Positions 43,970-51,610 of a stretch of 64,000 bases of DNA are shown in pieces. Source of the DNA: Paenibacillus_AB hodogayensis (GTDB lineage Bacteria > Bacillota > Bacilli > Paenibacillales > NBRC-103111); NCBI RefSeq assembly GCF_039536325.1, contig NZ_BAAAYO010000006.1:434001-498000 (forward strand), given 5' to 3'. The stretch's first letter is position 1, and each line of letters starts with the position of its first letter. The position numbers and the translations under genes are program-made. Under the pieces are notes generated by a model, which was not told the origin of the DNA, did not search any database, and saw only the letters and a list, made by a program, of their open reading frames with translations.

Positions 43970-44641
43970 TTATAGTGGTCCGGAAATGCCCTGTTTGCGG
44001 ATCATGAAGAAGTGACCTGCGAGCAGTGCAAGGAGAACCCCCGGCAAGAAGAATACATGCAGCGCGAAGAAGCGGGTCAACGTCTGGGCGCCAACGATCT
44101 CGCCGCCTTGCAGGAATAAACCAATGTAATGTCCGATAACCGGAATGCTGGTCGCGATCCCGATGCCGACCTTGGTCGCGAAATACGCTTTATTGTCCCA
44201 AGGGAGCAAGTAACCGGTAAATCCAAGACCGAGCATTACGAAGAAGATCAGCATGCCGACTACCCAGTTCATTTCGCGAGGCGCTTTATACGAGCCTGTG
44301 AAAAAGACGCGCAGGGTATGTAGGAACATCATGACGATAACGAGACTCGCGCCCCAGTGATGCATGCCCCGAACGATAACGCCGAAAGCGACTTTGTTCT
44401 GCAAATAGTCGACGCTCGTGTAGGCATTGATAATATCGGGCACGTAATACATGGTCAGAAACATACCCGACAAAATTTGAATAATGACCAAGAAGAAGGT
44501 CAGCCCGCCGAAGCAATAGACGAACGCGGAAAAATGGTGCGCCGGGTTTACGTGCTCAGGTACCTCGTGATCCGCAACGTCTCTCCATAAAGGGGTTATA
44601 TCAAGACGCTCGTCAATCCAGTTGTACATGCTTTTGAACAT
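43970..44641 (-). CDS. qcrB: Menaquinol:cytochrome c reductase, cytochrome b subunit QcrB
   Basis: A 223-residue cytochrome b6-type protein with four transmembrane helices. Heme-ligand histidines lie in GMHHWGASL and in FLHTLRVF and the later FFALHVFFLPG. Cys43 in VYCFGG is at the position that binds a heme covalently in the Bacillus and b6f proteins. It is co-transcribed with qcrA and qcrC. Confidence 0.97.
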   Translation of the reverse strand: MFKSMYNWIDERLDITPLWRDVADHEVPEHVNPAHHFSAFVYCFGGLTFFLVIIQILSGMFLTMYYVPDIINAYTSVDYLQNKVAFGVIVRGMHHWGASLVIVMMFLHTLRVFFTGSYKAPREMNWVVGMLIFFVMLGLGFTGYLLPWDNKAYFATKVGIGIATSIPVIGHYIGLFLQGGEIVGAQTLTRFFALHVFFLPGVLLALLAGHFFMIRKQGISGPL

Positions 44642-44658
44642 TTGATCGTAACGCCTCC

Positions 44659-45201
44659 TTATTTCGTGACGTGCTGGTTCGGCTGAACTTTGCCGAGGTA
44701 CACAAATCCGCCTTCAACTTTGATCTTGTACTCGTCAAGCGGAGCGGGCGCTACTGCCAAGTTTTTGCCTTCCTTGGTGTAATGCGCTTCGTGACACGGA
44801 CAAAAAAATTGGTTTGGAAACCGTGTATCCGCATTCCAGTTGACCGTACAGCCCAAATGTTTGCAGACCGGCGACAAGGCGTAAATCTCGCCTTTCTCAT
44901 CCTTCAGGATCCACGCTTCCAGTTCCTTATCGCTCTCGTACCAGCCATCCACCTGATGCACCTGGAATTTGAACGATTTCGGTTCGGCCGTAATCTTGCT
45001 TTCTTCCACAACCTTTACGAACTCACCTGCGCCCGCCGGTTGCAGGATCGGGTCGACAGCAAAACGGATCATCGGAATTGTGACGCCCGCCGCCATGAAA
45101 GCAGTTGTTCCGCCGAGGGCATACGATAAAAATTGACGGCGGGACATTTCGCGCCGCGGAATCGGTTTTTCGGAAGAATGCTTGTGTTGAGCGTCATGCA
45201 T
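44659..45201 (-). CDS. qcrA: Menaquinol:cytochrome c reductase, Rieske iron-sulfur subunit QcrA
   Basis: A 180-residue Rieske protein. The cluster ligands are Cys113 and His115 (CKHLGC) and Cys134 and His137 (CPCHEAHY), with Cys118/Cys136 for the disulfide. The N terminus has a Tat-like SRRQFL motif (about 20-25) before a hydrophobic segment, fitting Tat-dependent insertion as an uncleaved anchor. First gene of qcrABC, with a good promoter 70-110 bases upstream. Confidence 0.97.
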   Translation of the reverse strand: MHDAQHKHSSEKPIPRREMSRRQFLSYALGGTTAFMAAGVTIPMIRFAVDPILQPAGAGEFVKVVEESKITAEPKSFKFQVHQVDGWYESDKELEAWILKDEKGEIYALSPVCKHLGCTVNWNADTRFPNQFFCPCHEAHYTKEGKNLAVAPAPLDEYKIKVEGGFVYLGKVQPNQHVTK

Positions 45202-45270
45202 TTCGTCTTCTACCCCCTTTTATGCCATTTATCGCACGTCGTAAAACGACAATTTTGTTTGCACGCATAC

Positions 45271-45312
45271 TAGGACATTATTTATAATAGCTTAGGACAT
45301 GTAGGGCGTCAA
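45271..45312 (-). promoter_or_regulatory. qcrABC promoter with direct repeats around the -10
   Basis: On the minus strand TTGACG (45312-45307) and TATTAT (45289-45284) are exactly 17 bases apart. The octamer TAGGACAT occurs at 45293-45300, inside the spacer, and again at 45271-45278, near the start site. The two copies are 22 bases apart, two helical turns on the same DNA face. The rest of the 255-base gap to ypiF shows nothing further. Confidence 0.65.
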
Positions 45313-45456
45313 GAACGGAGAGTTTGGATTTGCAAGCCGTTTCGAAGCGTACGAGCCAACATTTAACGAAATTGTCACAAGTTCGTCTCGCACTTATCCT
45401 TCACATTTTTTCCGTCAATCATACGCCCGAAATTTGCCGCTCCTCCGACAGGCGGA

Positions 45457-45903
45457 TTACGCCCCTTTCTCCGCACCTTTCCTCCACATGGCGCCGATTT
45501 CCTCGGCCGCCTTGGTCCGGAACGCATCGGCCTGCATCACTTCCCCGTCCGCCGCCTCCGGACAAAGCATCAGATCCGCGTCGGGATAAGGCGCGCCCTC
45601 CACGGCCGGCTGGCCGGTTATAAGAATCACGTAGCGAAATCCCGCCCCTTTCAGCTTCTGGCACACGGAATTGACCATGAAAGCGGCACCCGGGCCTTCC
45701 ACGTAATGAAAAGCGGGATAAGTAACGATCCGTCCTTTGTAAGGCCCTTCGATGCAATCCATGATGTCCCGCAAATATTCCAGCTCCTGCGTCGCCTCCC
45801 ACGGCTGCTCAAAGCCCGTCAAGCCGGTTACCGGCAGCAGACACGTGTCCAGATAAGGCTTCAGCCCTTCCCAATCGGCACGTTCGATATCGCTGAATTT
45901 CAA
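45457..45903 (-). CDS. ypiF: YpiF family (DUF2487) protein
   Basis: A 148-residue cytosolic protein matching the YpiF family, which lies just upstream of qcrA in Bacillus and is of unknown function. The start is TTG 45903, with AAGGAG nine bases before it. The conserved opening MKFSDIERADWEGLKPYLDT and TCLLPVTGLTG are present. No catalytic motif is recognised. Confidence 0.75.
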   Translation of the reverse strand: MKFSDIERADWEGLKPYLDTCLLPVTGLTGFEQPWEATQELEYLRDIMDCIEGPYKGRIVTYPAFHYVEGPGAAFMVNSVCQKLKGAGFRYVILITGQPAVEGAPYPDADLMLCPEAADGEVMQADAFRTKAAEEIGAMWRKGAEKGA

Positions 45904-46120
45904 AGCTTGTCCACTCCTTGTCGTTCGGTTCGCTTCAGACGCCTTCAAGGCGCTCTTCTTAATTTAGCACAAAGACCCGGCGAAGGCGATCAAAATCGCC
46001 GCGAAGCGCTGGGCAATCGCATTAAAAAAACGGCGGCAAAGCGACGCTGCGGCAGCGTCTTCTCCTCGAACCGCACTTGAAATCGGATTCCCTGTCCGTT
46101 TAACGGCTTGCCGGGCCGCA

Positions 46121-46158
46121 AAAAAAAGACGGTAGACGCACGTCCGTCACCGTCTTTT
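46121..46158. terminator. Bidirectional intrinsic terminator after the IDEAL-domain gene
   Basis: AAAAGACGGT (46124-46133) pairs with ACCGTCTTTT (46149-46158), with a 15-base loop. On the minus strand it ends in a T run. The remaining sequence between it and ypiF (45904-46120) has a GACGCTG/CAGCGTC hairpin near 46044-46060 but no gene. Confidence 0.8.
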
Positions 46159-46193
46159 GTTCGTCCAAGCGTTTCAGGCGTCGCCGCCGTCGA

Positions 46194-46379
46194 TCAGGAA
46201 TGCAGTTCCTTCCACTGCTGCGTCAGCGCAATAAACGACTCTTCGTCCCCTCTCGCGAGGGCATTGTCGATTTCCCGGTAAAGCGCCTGCTCCTTCTGCT
46301 TGCGTATCGCATCGTCCAGCACCATTTCCGCGAATAGTCCCAGCATTGCCGCGTAACCGGAAACGTCCATTTTTTCCAA
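46194..46379 (-). CDS. IDEAL-domain small protein
   Basis: A 61-residue protein starting at TTG 46379 with GGGAGGGG upstream (an internal ATG at 46370 is possible). The C-terminal half (YREIDNALARGDEESFIALTQQW) fits the short IDEAL domain, found at the end of Bacillus YpiB and in ComK-like contexts. It lies between the carbonic anhydrase-like gene and ypiF, in the place where Bacillus has ypiB, so it may be a remnant or functional equivalent of that gene without the UPF0302 part. Confidence 0.65.
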   Translation of the reverse strand: MEKMDVSGYAAMLGLFAEMVLDDAIRKQKEQALYREIDNALARGDEESFIALTQQWKELHS

Positions 46380-46440
46380 AGGGCACCCCTCCCAGTAGGA
46401 AAGCGTCGGTCGAAGGCGAAGAAGGAGCAGGCCGAATCCT

Positions 46441-46950
46441 TTACAACTCGCCCCTGTACTCCTTGCCTTTTCGCACATAGCTTTCCATCGTTCGTTGCAT
46501 TCGCTGCAAATCTTGCTCCGTCAGCTCCCGCACCACTTTGGCCGGCGAACCGAGCGAGAGCGTATAGCCCGGTATCTTCTTGTTCTCGGTGACGATCGAA
46601 CCGGCCCCTATTAAAGCATATTCACCGATTTCCGCCCCGTTTAGTACGATAGCCCCCATGCCGATTAATGTGCCTTTGCCTATCGTGCAGCCATGGATGA
46701 TGGCGCCGTGTCCGACCGACACTTCGTCGCCGACGATGAGCGGCTGGTCCTGGTTCACATGGCCGATGCAGCCGTCCTGGATGTTCGTCCGGCGACCGAT
46801 CCGGATCGGGGCCAAATCCCCTCTCAGCACGGTGTTATACCAGACAGAGCCCTCCTCTCCGATCGCAACGTCCCCGATCAGTTGAATGCCGGCCGCCAGA
46901 TAGACCGTCGGATGAATATGCGGATAAGCTTCCTTGTAGTGATGCAGCAT
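46441..46950 (-). CDS. Gamma-carbonic anhydrase-like hexapeptide-repeat protein
   Basis: A 169-residue left-handed beta-helix protein of the gamma-CA/PaaY/YtoA family. The three zinc-ligand histidines are visible in IGHVNQ, SVGHGAIIHG (two), and the repeats run I/V-G-x-x-x in register. A short C-terminal helix closes the trimer. Carbonic anhydrase activity is plausible but many family members are inactive or act on CoA thioesters. Confidence 0.85.
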   Translation of the reverse strand: MLHHYKEAYPHIHPTVYLAAGIQLIGDVAIGEEGSVWYNTVLRGDLAPIRIGRRTNIQDGCIGHVNQDQPLIVGDEVSVGHGAIIHGCTIGKGTLIGMGAIVLNGAEIGEYALIGAGSIVTENKKIPGYTLSLGSPAKVVRELTEQDLQRMQRTMESYVRKGKEYRGEL

Positions 46951-46992
46951 TGGCGTTCGCTCCGTTTCTGTTAGGAAATGGAGAAAATTGTA

Positions 46993-48123
46993 TCAAGGGA
47001 ATGGCAGATTGTCAATCTGCAGCGGTATCGCCTCCTCGTCGGCCACATACGTCCCTTCCATGACGCTCTCGCCAAGCTTTGTCATCCGGATCGTGCTTCC
47101 CAGCTCCCCGTCTTCGCCGAAGCGCAGCAGCCCGAGATGCGTCATCATCTGCAAGATGCGCCGCTCAAAGATCGATTCCGACGTGTCGTAGTAAAATGGA
47201 CGGATAAGCGGACACATGACCTCCGCCAGCGACTGCACCGTGACCCAATCGGTTGCCAGCTTGCCGATCCAAAACACGAGCGACTGCAAGTTCGGAATCG
47301 GTCCCTTGTACAGCTTGAGCCAAAACCGATACAGCTGCGCCAGATTTTCGCGCCGTCCCTCCAATACCGTCTGTTTCCCTTTGTCGGTCAGTTGCAGCAC
47401 GCCCGGACGCTCCTCCAGCAGATCGTGGAAGTAGCAGTAGTCGTATAGAAACGATAGCCGGTCCGGCAAATCCCGGTACTTGCGGCCGTAGCCGAACCGC
47501 CAGCCTCCCTTGGGCGCCGGCTGCTCCTTGACCGAAAGCCTGTCGAGCAGTTGCTGCAAATGACGCTTATAAAGAGCGCCGTCGGACGTCAGTACGACTT
47601 CGTTGTGATATATATAATGAAGAAGCTGGTACACATCGTCGACGATCAGCGTATGTTCGTCCCGATATACGTCGGGATCGTCCGCGTAGACGAGATCGCG
47701 GCCGAATGAACGCGCCATCGTATCGGTAAACCGTTTCTTCAAATCTTGCGGGAACTGAAACAAATATTTCGTCGTCTGCGAATAGCCGTTGAACAGCCAG
47801 CCGCGCCGCTTGAAGCTGGCGATCATCTCGCGCGGATTGCCGGGCTCCCCGGTCTGTCCGAAATGAGAGAGCTGGGCTCTCGCGACAAGCTCCTCGAGAC
47901 TGAACAAATCCCGCTGCTCGAACACGAGCGAATTCAAAAAACGGATATGCTCCGTCGGCATCGCCCCCAACTCCCGTTCGAATACGTCGCGGCGGTTCAC
48001 CTGAGACAAGATCGACTGGATCAAATCGTTTTTGGAATGCCCGTTGCATTTGCAATCATATGCGTTCGCAATGCTGCTCAATTGTTGGATATCGGCGTAG
48101 CAAAGCATGTCGGCCAAGTTCAT
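46993..48123 (-). CDS. Uncharacterised protein with winged-helix-like segments
   Basis: A 376-residue cytosolic protein. I see no catalytic motif. Helix-rich regions (CYADIQQLSSIANAY, NRRDVFERELGAMPTEHIRFLNSLVF) and a C-terminal wing-like segment (MTHLGLLRFGEDGELGSTIRMTKLGESV) resemble the helicase XPB/Ssl2 N-terminal-like domain proteins of Firmicutes. Two Cys near residues 24-26 (DCKC) are isolated. It is followed 42 bases later by the gamma-CA gene. The family assignment is tentative. Confidence 0.6.
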   Translation of the reverse strand: MNLADMLCYADIQQLSSIANAYDCKCNGHSKNDLIQSILSQVNRRDVFERELGAMPTEHIRFLNSLVFEQRDLFSLEELVARAQLSHFGQTGEPGNPREMIASFKRRGWLFNGYSQTTKYLFQFPQDLKKRFTDTMARSFGRDLVYADDPDVYRDEHTLIVDDVYQLLHYIYHNEVVLTSDGALYKRHLQQLLDRLSVKEQPAPKGGWRFGYGRKYRDLPDRLSFLYDYCYFHDLLEERPGVLQLTDKGKQTVLEGRRENLAQLYRFWLKLYKGPIPNLQSLVFWIGKLATDWVTVQSLAEVMCPLIRPFYYDTSESIFERRILQMMTHLGLLRFGEDGELGSTIRMTKLGESVMEGTYVADEEAIPLQIDNLPFP

Positions 48124-48193
48124 CGTAGCGTCCCCCCTCTGCTTTACTAACCAGTATCGCTATTTTTTGGGAAATTAAACGCCCCAAAACGCG

Positions 48194-48232
48194 AAAAAAC
48201 CCGCACATCCGTCCTTTTGACGAATTTGCGGG
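48194..48232 (-). terminator. Intrinsic terminator after the histidine phosphatase gene
   Basis: CCCGCA (48200-48205) pairs with TGCGGG (48227-48232). On the minus strand six T follow. It lies just past the phosphatase stop. Confidence 0.75.
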
Positions 48233-48247
48233 CTTGGCTTATATCAA

Positions 48248-48832
48248 TTATCGCTGACTTTGCACCAAATGGTCGGTACAGTTAAATAATACGCATTCCC
48301 AGCCTTCGGGCTTTTTCTCGACGACGGTCAACGAGGTGTTCTGAATGCTGCCTTCCGGCATTCGCGCCAGCATGCCGTTGAGCAGTACGGCGATAAAAGC
48401 GCCGTGGGTCACGACGAGGATGCGTTTGCCCGCCTGCCCGGCGGCAAGCTCGTCCAAATATCCCGCTCCTCGCGCATACAGATCGGCATTGCTTTCAACG
48501 CCATGATCGAGCAAATGCCAGTCGTCCCCCCAGGCAGCGACTCGCTCCGCCTGCGTGGTGCCATCCAGCCGGCCATGCGTCCGCTCCCGCAAGCTTCGTT
48601 CCAGCCGAACCGGACCGAGACCCGCGATGCCGGCAATAATGTCCGCCGTTTCTTTGGCGCGCGCCAAATCGCTGCTGACGACGCAATCCCATCGTTCCGA
48701 CAGCAGCCGCTCGCCTAGAGCGTACGCCTGTCTTCTACCCGCTTCATTCAAAGGGATATCGTTCTGGCCCTGCAGACGACCCGCTACGTTCCATTCCGTC
48801 GTTCCGTGCCGAATAAACCCCAATATCGTCAC
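48248..48832 (-). CDS. Histidine phosphatase family protein
   Basis: A 194-residue branch-1 histidine phosphatase (phosphoglycerate mutase-like). The catalytic His9 lies in the RHG motif (GFIRHGTTEWN), the acidic residue is in LRERTHGRLDGTT, and the second His in VTHGAF. Such enzymes in Bacillus act as broad phosphatases or alpha-ribazole phosphatases; no cobalamin genes are nearby. Single gene between two terminators. Confidence 0.88.
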   Translation of the reverse strand: MTILGFIRHGTTEWNVAGRLQGQNDIPLNEAGRRQAYALGERLLSERWDCVVSSDLARAKETADIIAGIAGLGPVRLERSLRERTHGRLDGTTQAERVAAWGDDWHLLDHGVESNADLYARGAGYLDELAAGQAGKRILVVTHGAFIAVLLNGMLARMPEGSIQNTSLTVVEKKPEGWECVLFNCTDHLVQSQR

Positions 48833-48864
48833 AAGCTTTCCTTCCTTCCCATTGCATTCTCGTT

Positions 48865-48891
48865 GAAAAAAGGACCTCCGCTTAGAGGTCC
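48865..48891 (-). terminator. Intrinsic terminator after the anti-sigma gene
   Basis: GGACCTC (48872-48878) and GAGGTCC (48885-48891) form a stem with a 6-base loop. On the minus strand a run of T follows (48871-48865 region). It lies 10 bases after the anti-sigma stop. Confidence 0.85.
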
Positions 48892-48901
48892 GGTCCGACG
48901 G

Positions 48902-49504
48902 CTATGCTTTTGTCCGCGAGAGCCAATTCATAATCAGTATCGTTCCCGTCAGGCCAAGCAGCGAAACGACGACCATATAGTCGGGAACGCTGCGGATCGG
49001 CCCCATCGTTACCATGTAAGGATCTTTCAGACTGGCCGTGGCCGTCGGCAAGTTTTTGGCTTTGACGGCGACGTTGTGCACCTCGTTCGTAGCGCTGGCT
49101 ACCGGTTTCAGACCGTATTTGGGCGTCTTCTCGCCCCCTCCGACCCCCATGGCCGAGAGCACAAAGCCGAACACGAACAAAGTCATGCAAAGCGCCACGA
49201 CAGCGGTCAGATTGCGGCGCAGCTTATAAGAAAAAGCATATAGCTTGTTGGGAACCGGGATGCGCCAGGATTCGTCCGCATAAATCCGGTTCATGACCTG
49301 GGCGGACACCGGCACGTATTCGACCTGCCGGTCGAGACCGACGACAGAATTGCGAATCAGATCGGTGCTTTCCTCCCAGATCTCGAATTCTTCCCGGCAC
49401 GTCGGACATTGCCCGATATGCTCATCGACGGCTCGGCGCCGATCGTCGTCTTCCGGCAAATCCCAATAGGCCCCCAACCATTCTTGAACATCGTGGCATT
49501 TCAT
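48902..49504 (-). CDS. Zinc-finger (ZAS-type) membrane anti-sigma factor
   Basis: A 200-residue protein starting at ATG 49504. The cytosolic N-terminal anti-sigma domain has the H-x3-C-x2-C zinc motif as His29, Cys33 and Cys36 (EHIGQCPTCREEF). One membrane segment lies at about 80-102 and a second near the C terminus (about 172-192), leaving an external loop between them. It follows the ECF sigma gene by 16 bases, the normal pairing in which it sequesters that factor until a signal triggers release. Two transmembrane segments are unusual for the RsiW group. Confidence 0.85.
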   Translation of the reverse strand: MKCHDVQEWLGAYWDLPEDDDRRRAVDEHIGQCPTCREEFEIWEESTDLIRNSVVGLDRQVEYVPVSAQVMNRIYADESWRIPVPNKLYAFSYKLRRNLTAVVALCMTLFVFGFVLSAMGVGGGEKTPKYGLKPVASATNEVHNVAVKAKNLPTATASLKDPYMVTMGPIRSVPDYMVVVSLLGLTGTILIMNWLSRTKA

Positions 49505-49520
49505 GGCTGATTCATCCCTT

Positions 49521-50102
49521 CTACTCTTTGAAGACAGGCTCCATGTAAGGCTCGAGCTGCATCTTGATGCTTGCTCTGGCTCTGAACAGCAGCGATTTGA
49601 CCGAGCTGACGGTCTGACCGAGAATGGTGGCGATCTCCTGGTAGTCCATCTGGTCGTACTCGCGCAGGATGAGAGCGGAACGCTGCTTCTCCGGCAAATT
49701 GTTGATAGCGTCCCGTACCATGGACACCTTCTCATTGCGCAGCATGGCCTGCTCCGGCGTATGCTCCGACGAAGCGACCGACAGGGCCAATGCGAAGGCG
49801 CTGTTCTCCTCCAGCGATACGTGAACGTTTTTATTTTTACGGAGCTCGCTGAGCACCGTGTTGCGGGCAATCGTGTAAAGCCAAGTCGAGAAGGAAGCTT
49901 CGACCTCGCGGAAAGAATGCAGGCTGCGATACGCTTTGTAAAACGTCTCCGAGCATAAATCCTCGGCCATCGTATCCATGCGGGCGCTTTTCAGCATGTG
50001 ATAAATGTACGACAAGATTTTGCGCTCGTAACGCCGCATCAATTCTTCGTAATATTGCACGTTGCCATCCTTGATTTCCCGAATTAACTGGGAATCGGTC
50101 AT
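49521..50102 (-). CDS. ECF-type RNA polymerase sigma factor
   Basis: A 193-residue sigma-70 family factor with only regions 2 and 4. Region 2 covers about 10-85 (YYEELMRRYERKILSYIYHM, AEDLCSETFYKAYRSLHSF). Region 4 covers about 125-180 (INNLPEKQRSALILREYDQMDYQEIATILGQTVSSVKSLLFRAR). ATG 50102 has AAGGAGGGG upstream; the longer frame to 50255 has no homology. It is partnered with the zinc-finger anti-sigma. A SigW-like envelope-stress role is likely. No matching ECF promoter was found upstream. Confidence 0.9.
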   Translation of the reverse strand: MTDSQLIREIKDGNVQYYEELMRRYERKILSYIYHMLKSARMDTMAEDLCSETFYKAYRSLHSFREVEASFSTWLYTIARNTVLSELRKNKNVHVSLEENSAFALALSVASSEHTPEQAMLRNEKVSMVRDAINNLPEKQRSALILREYDQMDYQEIATILGQTVSSVKSLLFRARASIKMQLEPYMEPVFKE

Positions 50103-50218
50103 TACAAGCGCCCCTCCTTGCCTAACCCGAGTGACGCTCCCAGCCAATAGTCTACTTAGTTTTACTATGACGGGAGCAAAAAGTTGCGCGGAACGCGAAA
50201 AAACAGGCAAAAGGTAGC

Positions 50219-50243
50219 CTATAGCGTTTCGCCTTAAGCTATA
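50219..50243. promoter_or_regulatory. Inverted repeat upstream of the ECF sigma gene
   Basis: TATAGC (50220-50225) and GCTATA (50238-50243) flank a 12-base centre in the gap between the sigma gene and the candidate small RNA. It is a weak operator or RNA-hairpin candidate; nothing else was recognised in 50103-50280. Confidence 0.25.
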
Positions 50244-50280
50244 ACAATTCTGCAAATACTAGGAAAATTCCTTCTTGCAC

Positions 50281-50359
50281 AAAAAAAAAGACCACCGAAA
50301 CCGGTGGTTGCACACAGTGCCATATTTTCGGATAGGAGTGGAGAGAAACCATACTGTAC
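50281..50359 (-). ncRNA. Candidate small regulatory RNA, about 75 nt
   Basis: Transcription from the consensus promoter at 50364-50392 would begin near 50359-50357 and stop at the terminator ACCACCG-N4-CGGTGGT (50291-50308), which has nine T after it on the minus strand. The 5' part is single-stranded and pyrimidine-rich (TTTCTCTCCACTCCTATCC) with two CTCC motifs complementary to Shine-Dalgarno sequences. A small GCAC-N3-GTGC hairpin precedes the terminator. No ribosome site or plausible reading frame is seen. This is the pattern of Firmicute base-pairing sRNAs. It could instead be an attenuated leader of the sigma gene. Confidence 0.65.
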
Positions 50360-50363
50360 TTTT

Positions 50364-50392
50364 ATTATATGTATCCGTTTTCATTTTGTCAA
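50364..50392 (-). promoter_or_regulatory. Perfect sigma-A promoter of the candidate sRNA
   Basis: On the minus strand TTGACA (50392-50387) and TATAAT (50369-50364) match consensus at all twelve positions, with the optimal 17-base spacing. It is the strongest promoter seen in the window and serves no annotated protein gene directly. Confidence 0.88.
50370..50384 (-). promoter_or_regulatory. cre (CcpA) site inside the sRNA promoter spacer
   Basis: ATGAAAACGGATACA on the minus strand fits the Bacillus cre consensus WTGNAANCGNWNNCW at every position and fills the -35/-10 spacer, where CcpA binding would block polymerase. A second near-match (one mismatch) lies at 50400-50414, about 8 bases upstream of the -35. 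Confidence 0.7.
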
Positions 50393-50450
50393 CACATTTT
50401 TGAAAACGGTTTCCCTCATATTCATTTTTTAATGTACTTCCTAATAGACG

Positions 50451-50492
50451 AAAAAAACGGCGAAACGGTTTCACCGCTTCGTCGTTTTTTTT
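50451..50492. terminator. Bidirectional terminator after tyrA
   Basis: CGGCGAAACGG (50458-50468) pairs with CCGCTTCGTCG (50474-50484), with one G-U and one mismatch. Eight T follow on the plus strand and seven on the minus strand. It ends the hisC-tyrA transcript 27 bases after the tyrA stop and insulates the sRNA promoter. Confidence 0.85.
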
Positions 50493-50518
50493 GAAATTTT
50501 TTTATGAAGAGTCGGCTT

Positions 50519-51610
50519 CTACAACTGGACCTTGTAGTTGCTTTTTTTCAACAGTCCGATGGCCGCATCCATATCGGTTTCATTGCGGAACGACAGCCTG
50601 AGCACGCCCGGAACATCCGCTCTGCTCTCGATAATCTGAATGTTGCTCAGATTGATCCGCTGATCGCCGAGCAGCGTCGCGATCTGCCCGATAATGCCGG
50701 GATGGTCGGGCACGTCCACGTACACGTCGTACAGAGCGATTATCATCCCCTTGCGGCGTTCGGGCAGCTTGCTGCGGAACGCTCCCGCGCTTTCGAACTC
50801 GCGATACACGCCTTCGCCGTCGCTCGTCTCCAGCAGATCGGTGAATTTGCTTATCCCGGCATTCCAGTCGCGCAGCAGACGAAGCAGCTCGTCCCGGTTA
50901 TTGAGCAGGATATCGCGCCACATGTATGGGTGTCCGGAAGCGATTCGGGTTATGTCTCGGAAGCCGCCTGCGGCCAAGCTCTCGTACAAACCGTCCTCCT
51001 CATTGTAGCGGGCAATCTGGTTGACCAGAGCAACGGCTATGACGTGAGGCAGATGGCTGACCGCCCCTACGATCCGGTCGTGCCGCTGCGGTTCGACCCG
51101 CACGATATGCGCCTTCGTATGCTTCAGCAGCGCCGCGAGCCGGTCGTAAATATCCTCCGGCGTCGTTTCGTCCGGCGTCAGCACATAAAAGGCGTTCTCG
51201 TACAGCAGCGATGTTGCCGCCTCGACCCCGGACCTCTCCGAGCCGGCCATTGGATGGCCGCCGATAAAATACACGCCGGGCAGGACTCGGCTTGCCGCGT
51301 AATGCGCAATGGACGCTTTCGTGCTGCCTACATCGGAGATGATGCAGCCCGGCTTAAGCGAGATTTGCAGCAGCCGGTCCAAATACTGCTCCAGCAGTCC
51401 TACCGGGACGCACAGAAAAATAAAGTCCGCCCCGTCCACCGCTTCTTCCAAGGATGCGCACGCGACGTCGATCACGCCACGTTTCATGCTTTTCTCCAGC
51501 TCGAGCGGATTGATGTCGTAGCCCGCCACACGGATGCCCGGCTTGTCTTTGAAGCAGAGCGCCAGCGATCCGCCCATCAAACCGACGCCGATGACGGCGA
51601 CTTTATCCAT
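50519..51610 (-). CDS. tyrA: Prephenate dehydrogenase with C-terminal ACT domain
   Basis: Oxidatively decarboxylates prephenate to 4-hydroxyphenylpyruvate for tyrosine. The 363-residue protein has the NAD motif VIGVGLMGGSLA, the conserved VGSTKASI, GGHPMAGSERSG and AVSHLPHVIA segments, and a C-terminal ACT domain (about 290-360), probably for tyrosine feedback. ATG 51610 lies eight bases inside hisC, with GGAG nine bases upstream, so it is coupled to hisC, whose enzyme can perform the next transamination. Confidence 0.95.
   Translation of the reverse strand: MDKVAVIGVGLMGGSLALCFKDKPGIRVAGYDINPLELEKSMKRGVIDVACASLEEAVDGADFIFLCVPVGLLEQYLDRLLQISLKPGCIISDVGSTKASIAHYAASRVLPGVYFIGGHPMAGSERSGVEAATSLLYENAFYVLTPDETTPEDIYDRLAALLKHTKAHIVRVEPQRHDRIVGAVSHLPHVIAVALVNQIARYNEEDGLYESLAAGGFRDITRIASGHPYMWRDILLNNRDELLRLLRDWNAGISKFTDLLETSDGEGVYREFESAGAFRSKLPERRKGMIIALYDVYVDVPDHPGIIGQIATLLGDQRINLSNIQIIESRADVPGVLRLSFRNETDMDAAIGLLKKSNYKVQL

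Noticed and set aside
50103..50260. ECF autoregulatory promoter before the sigma gene
   Set aside because: CAAC and CGTC tracts occur but their spacing (10 or 22 bases) is far from the required ~16.
50310..50474. A 71-codon minus-strand frame across the candidate sRNA
   Set aside because: It runs through the promoter and terminator, lacks a ribosome site and has no family-like composition.
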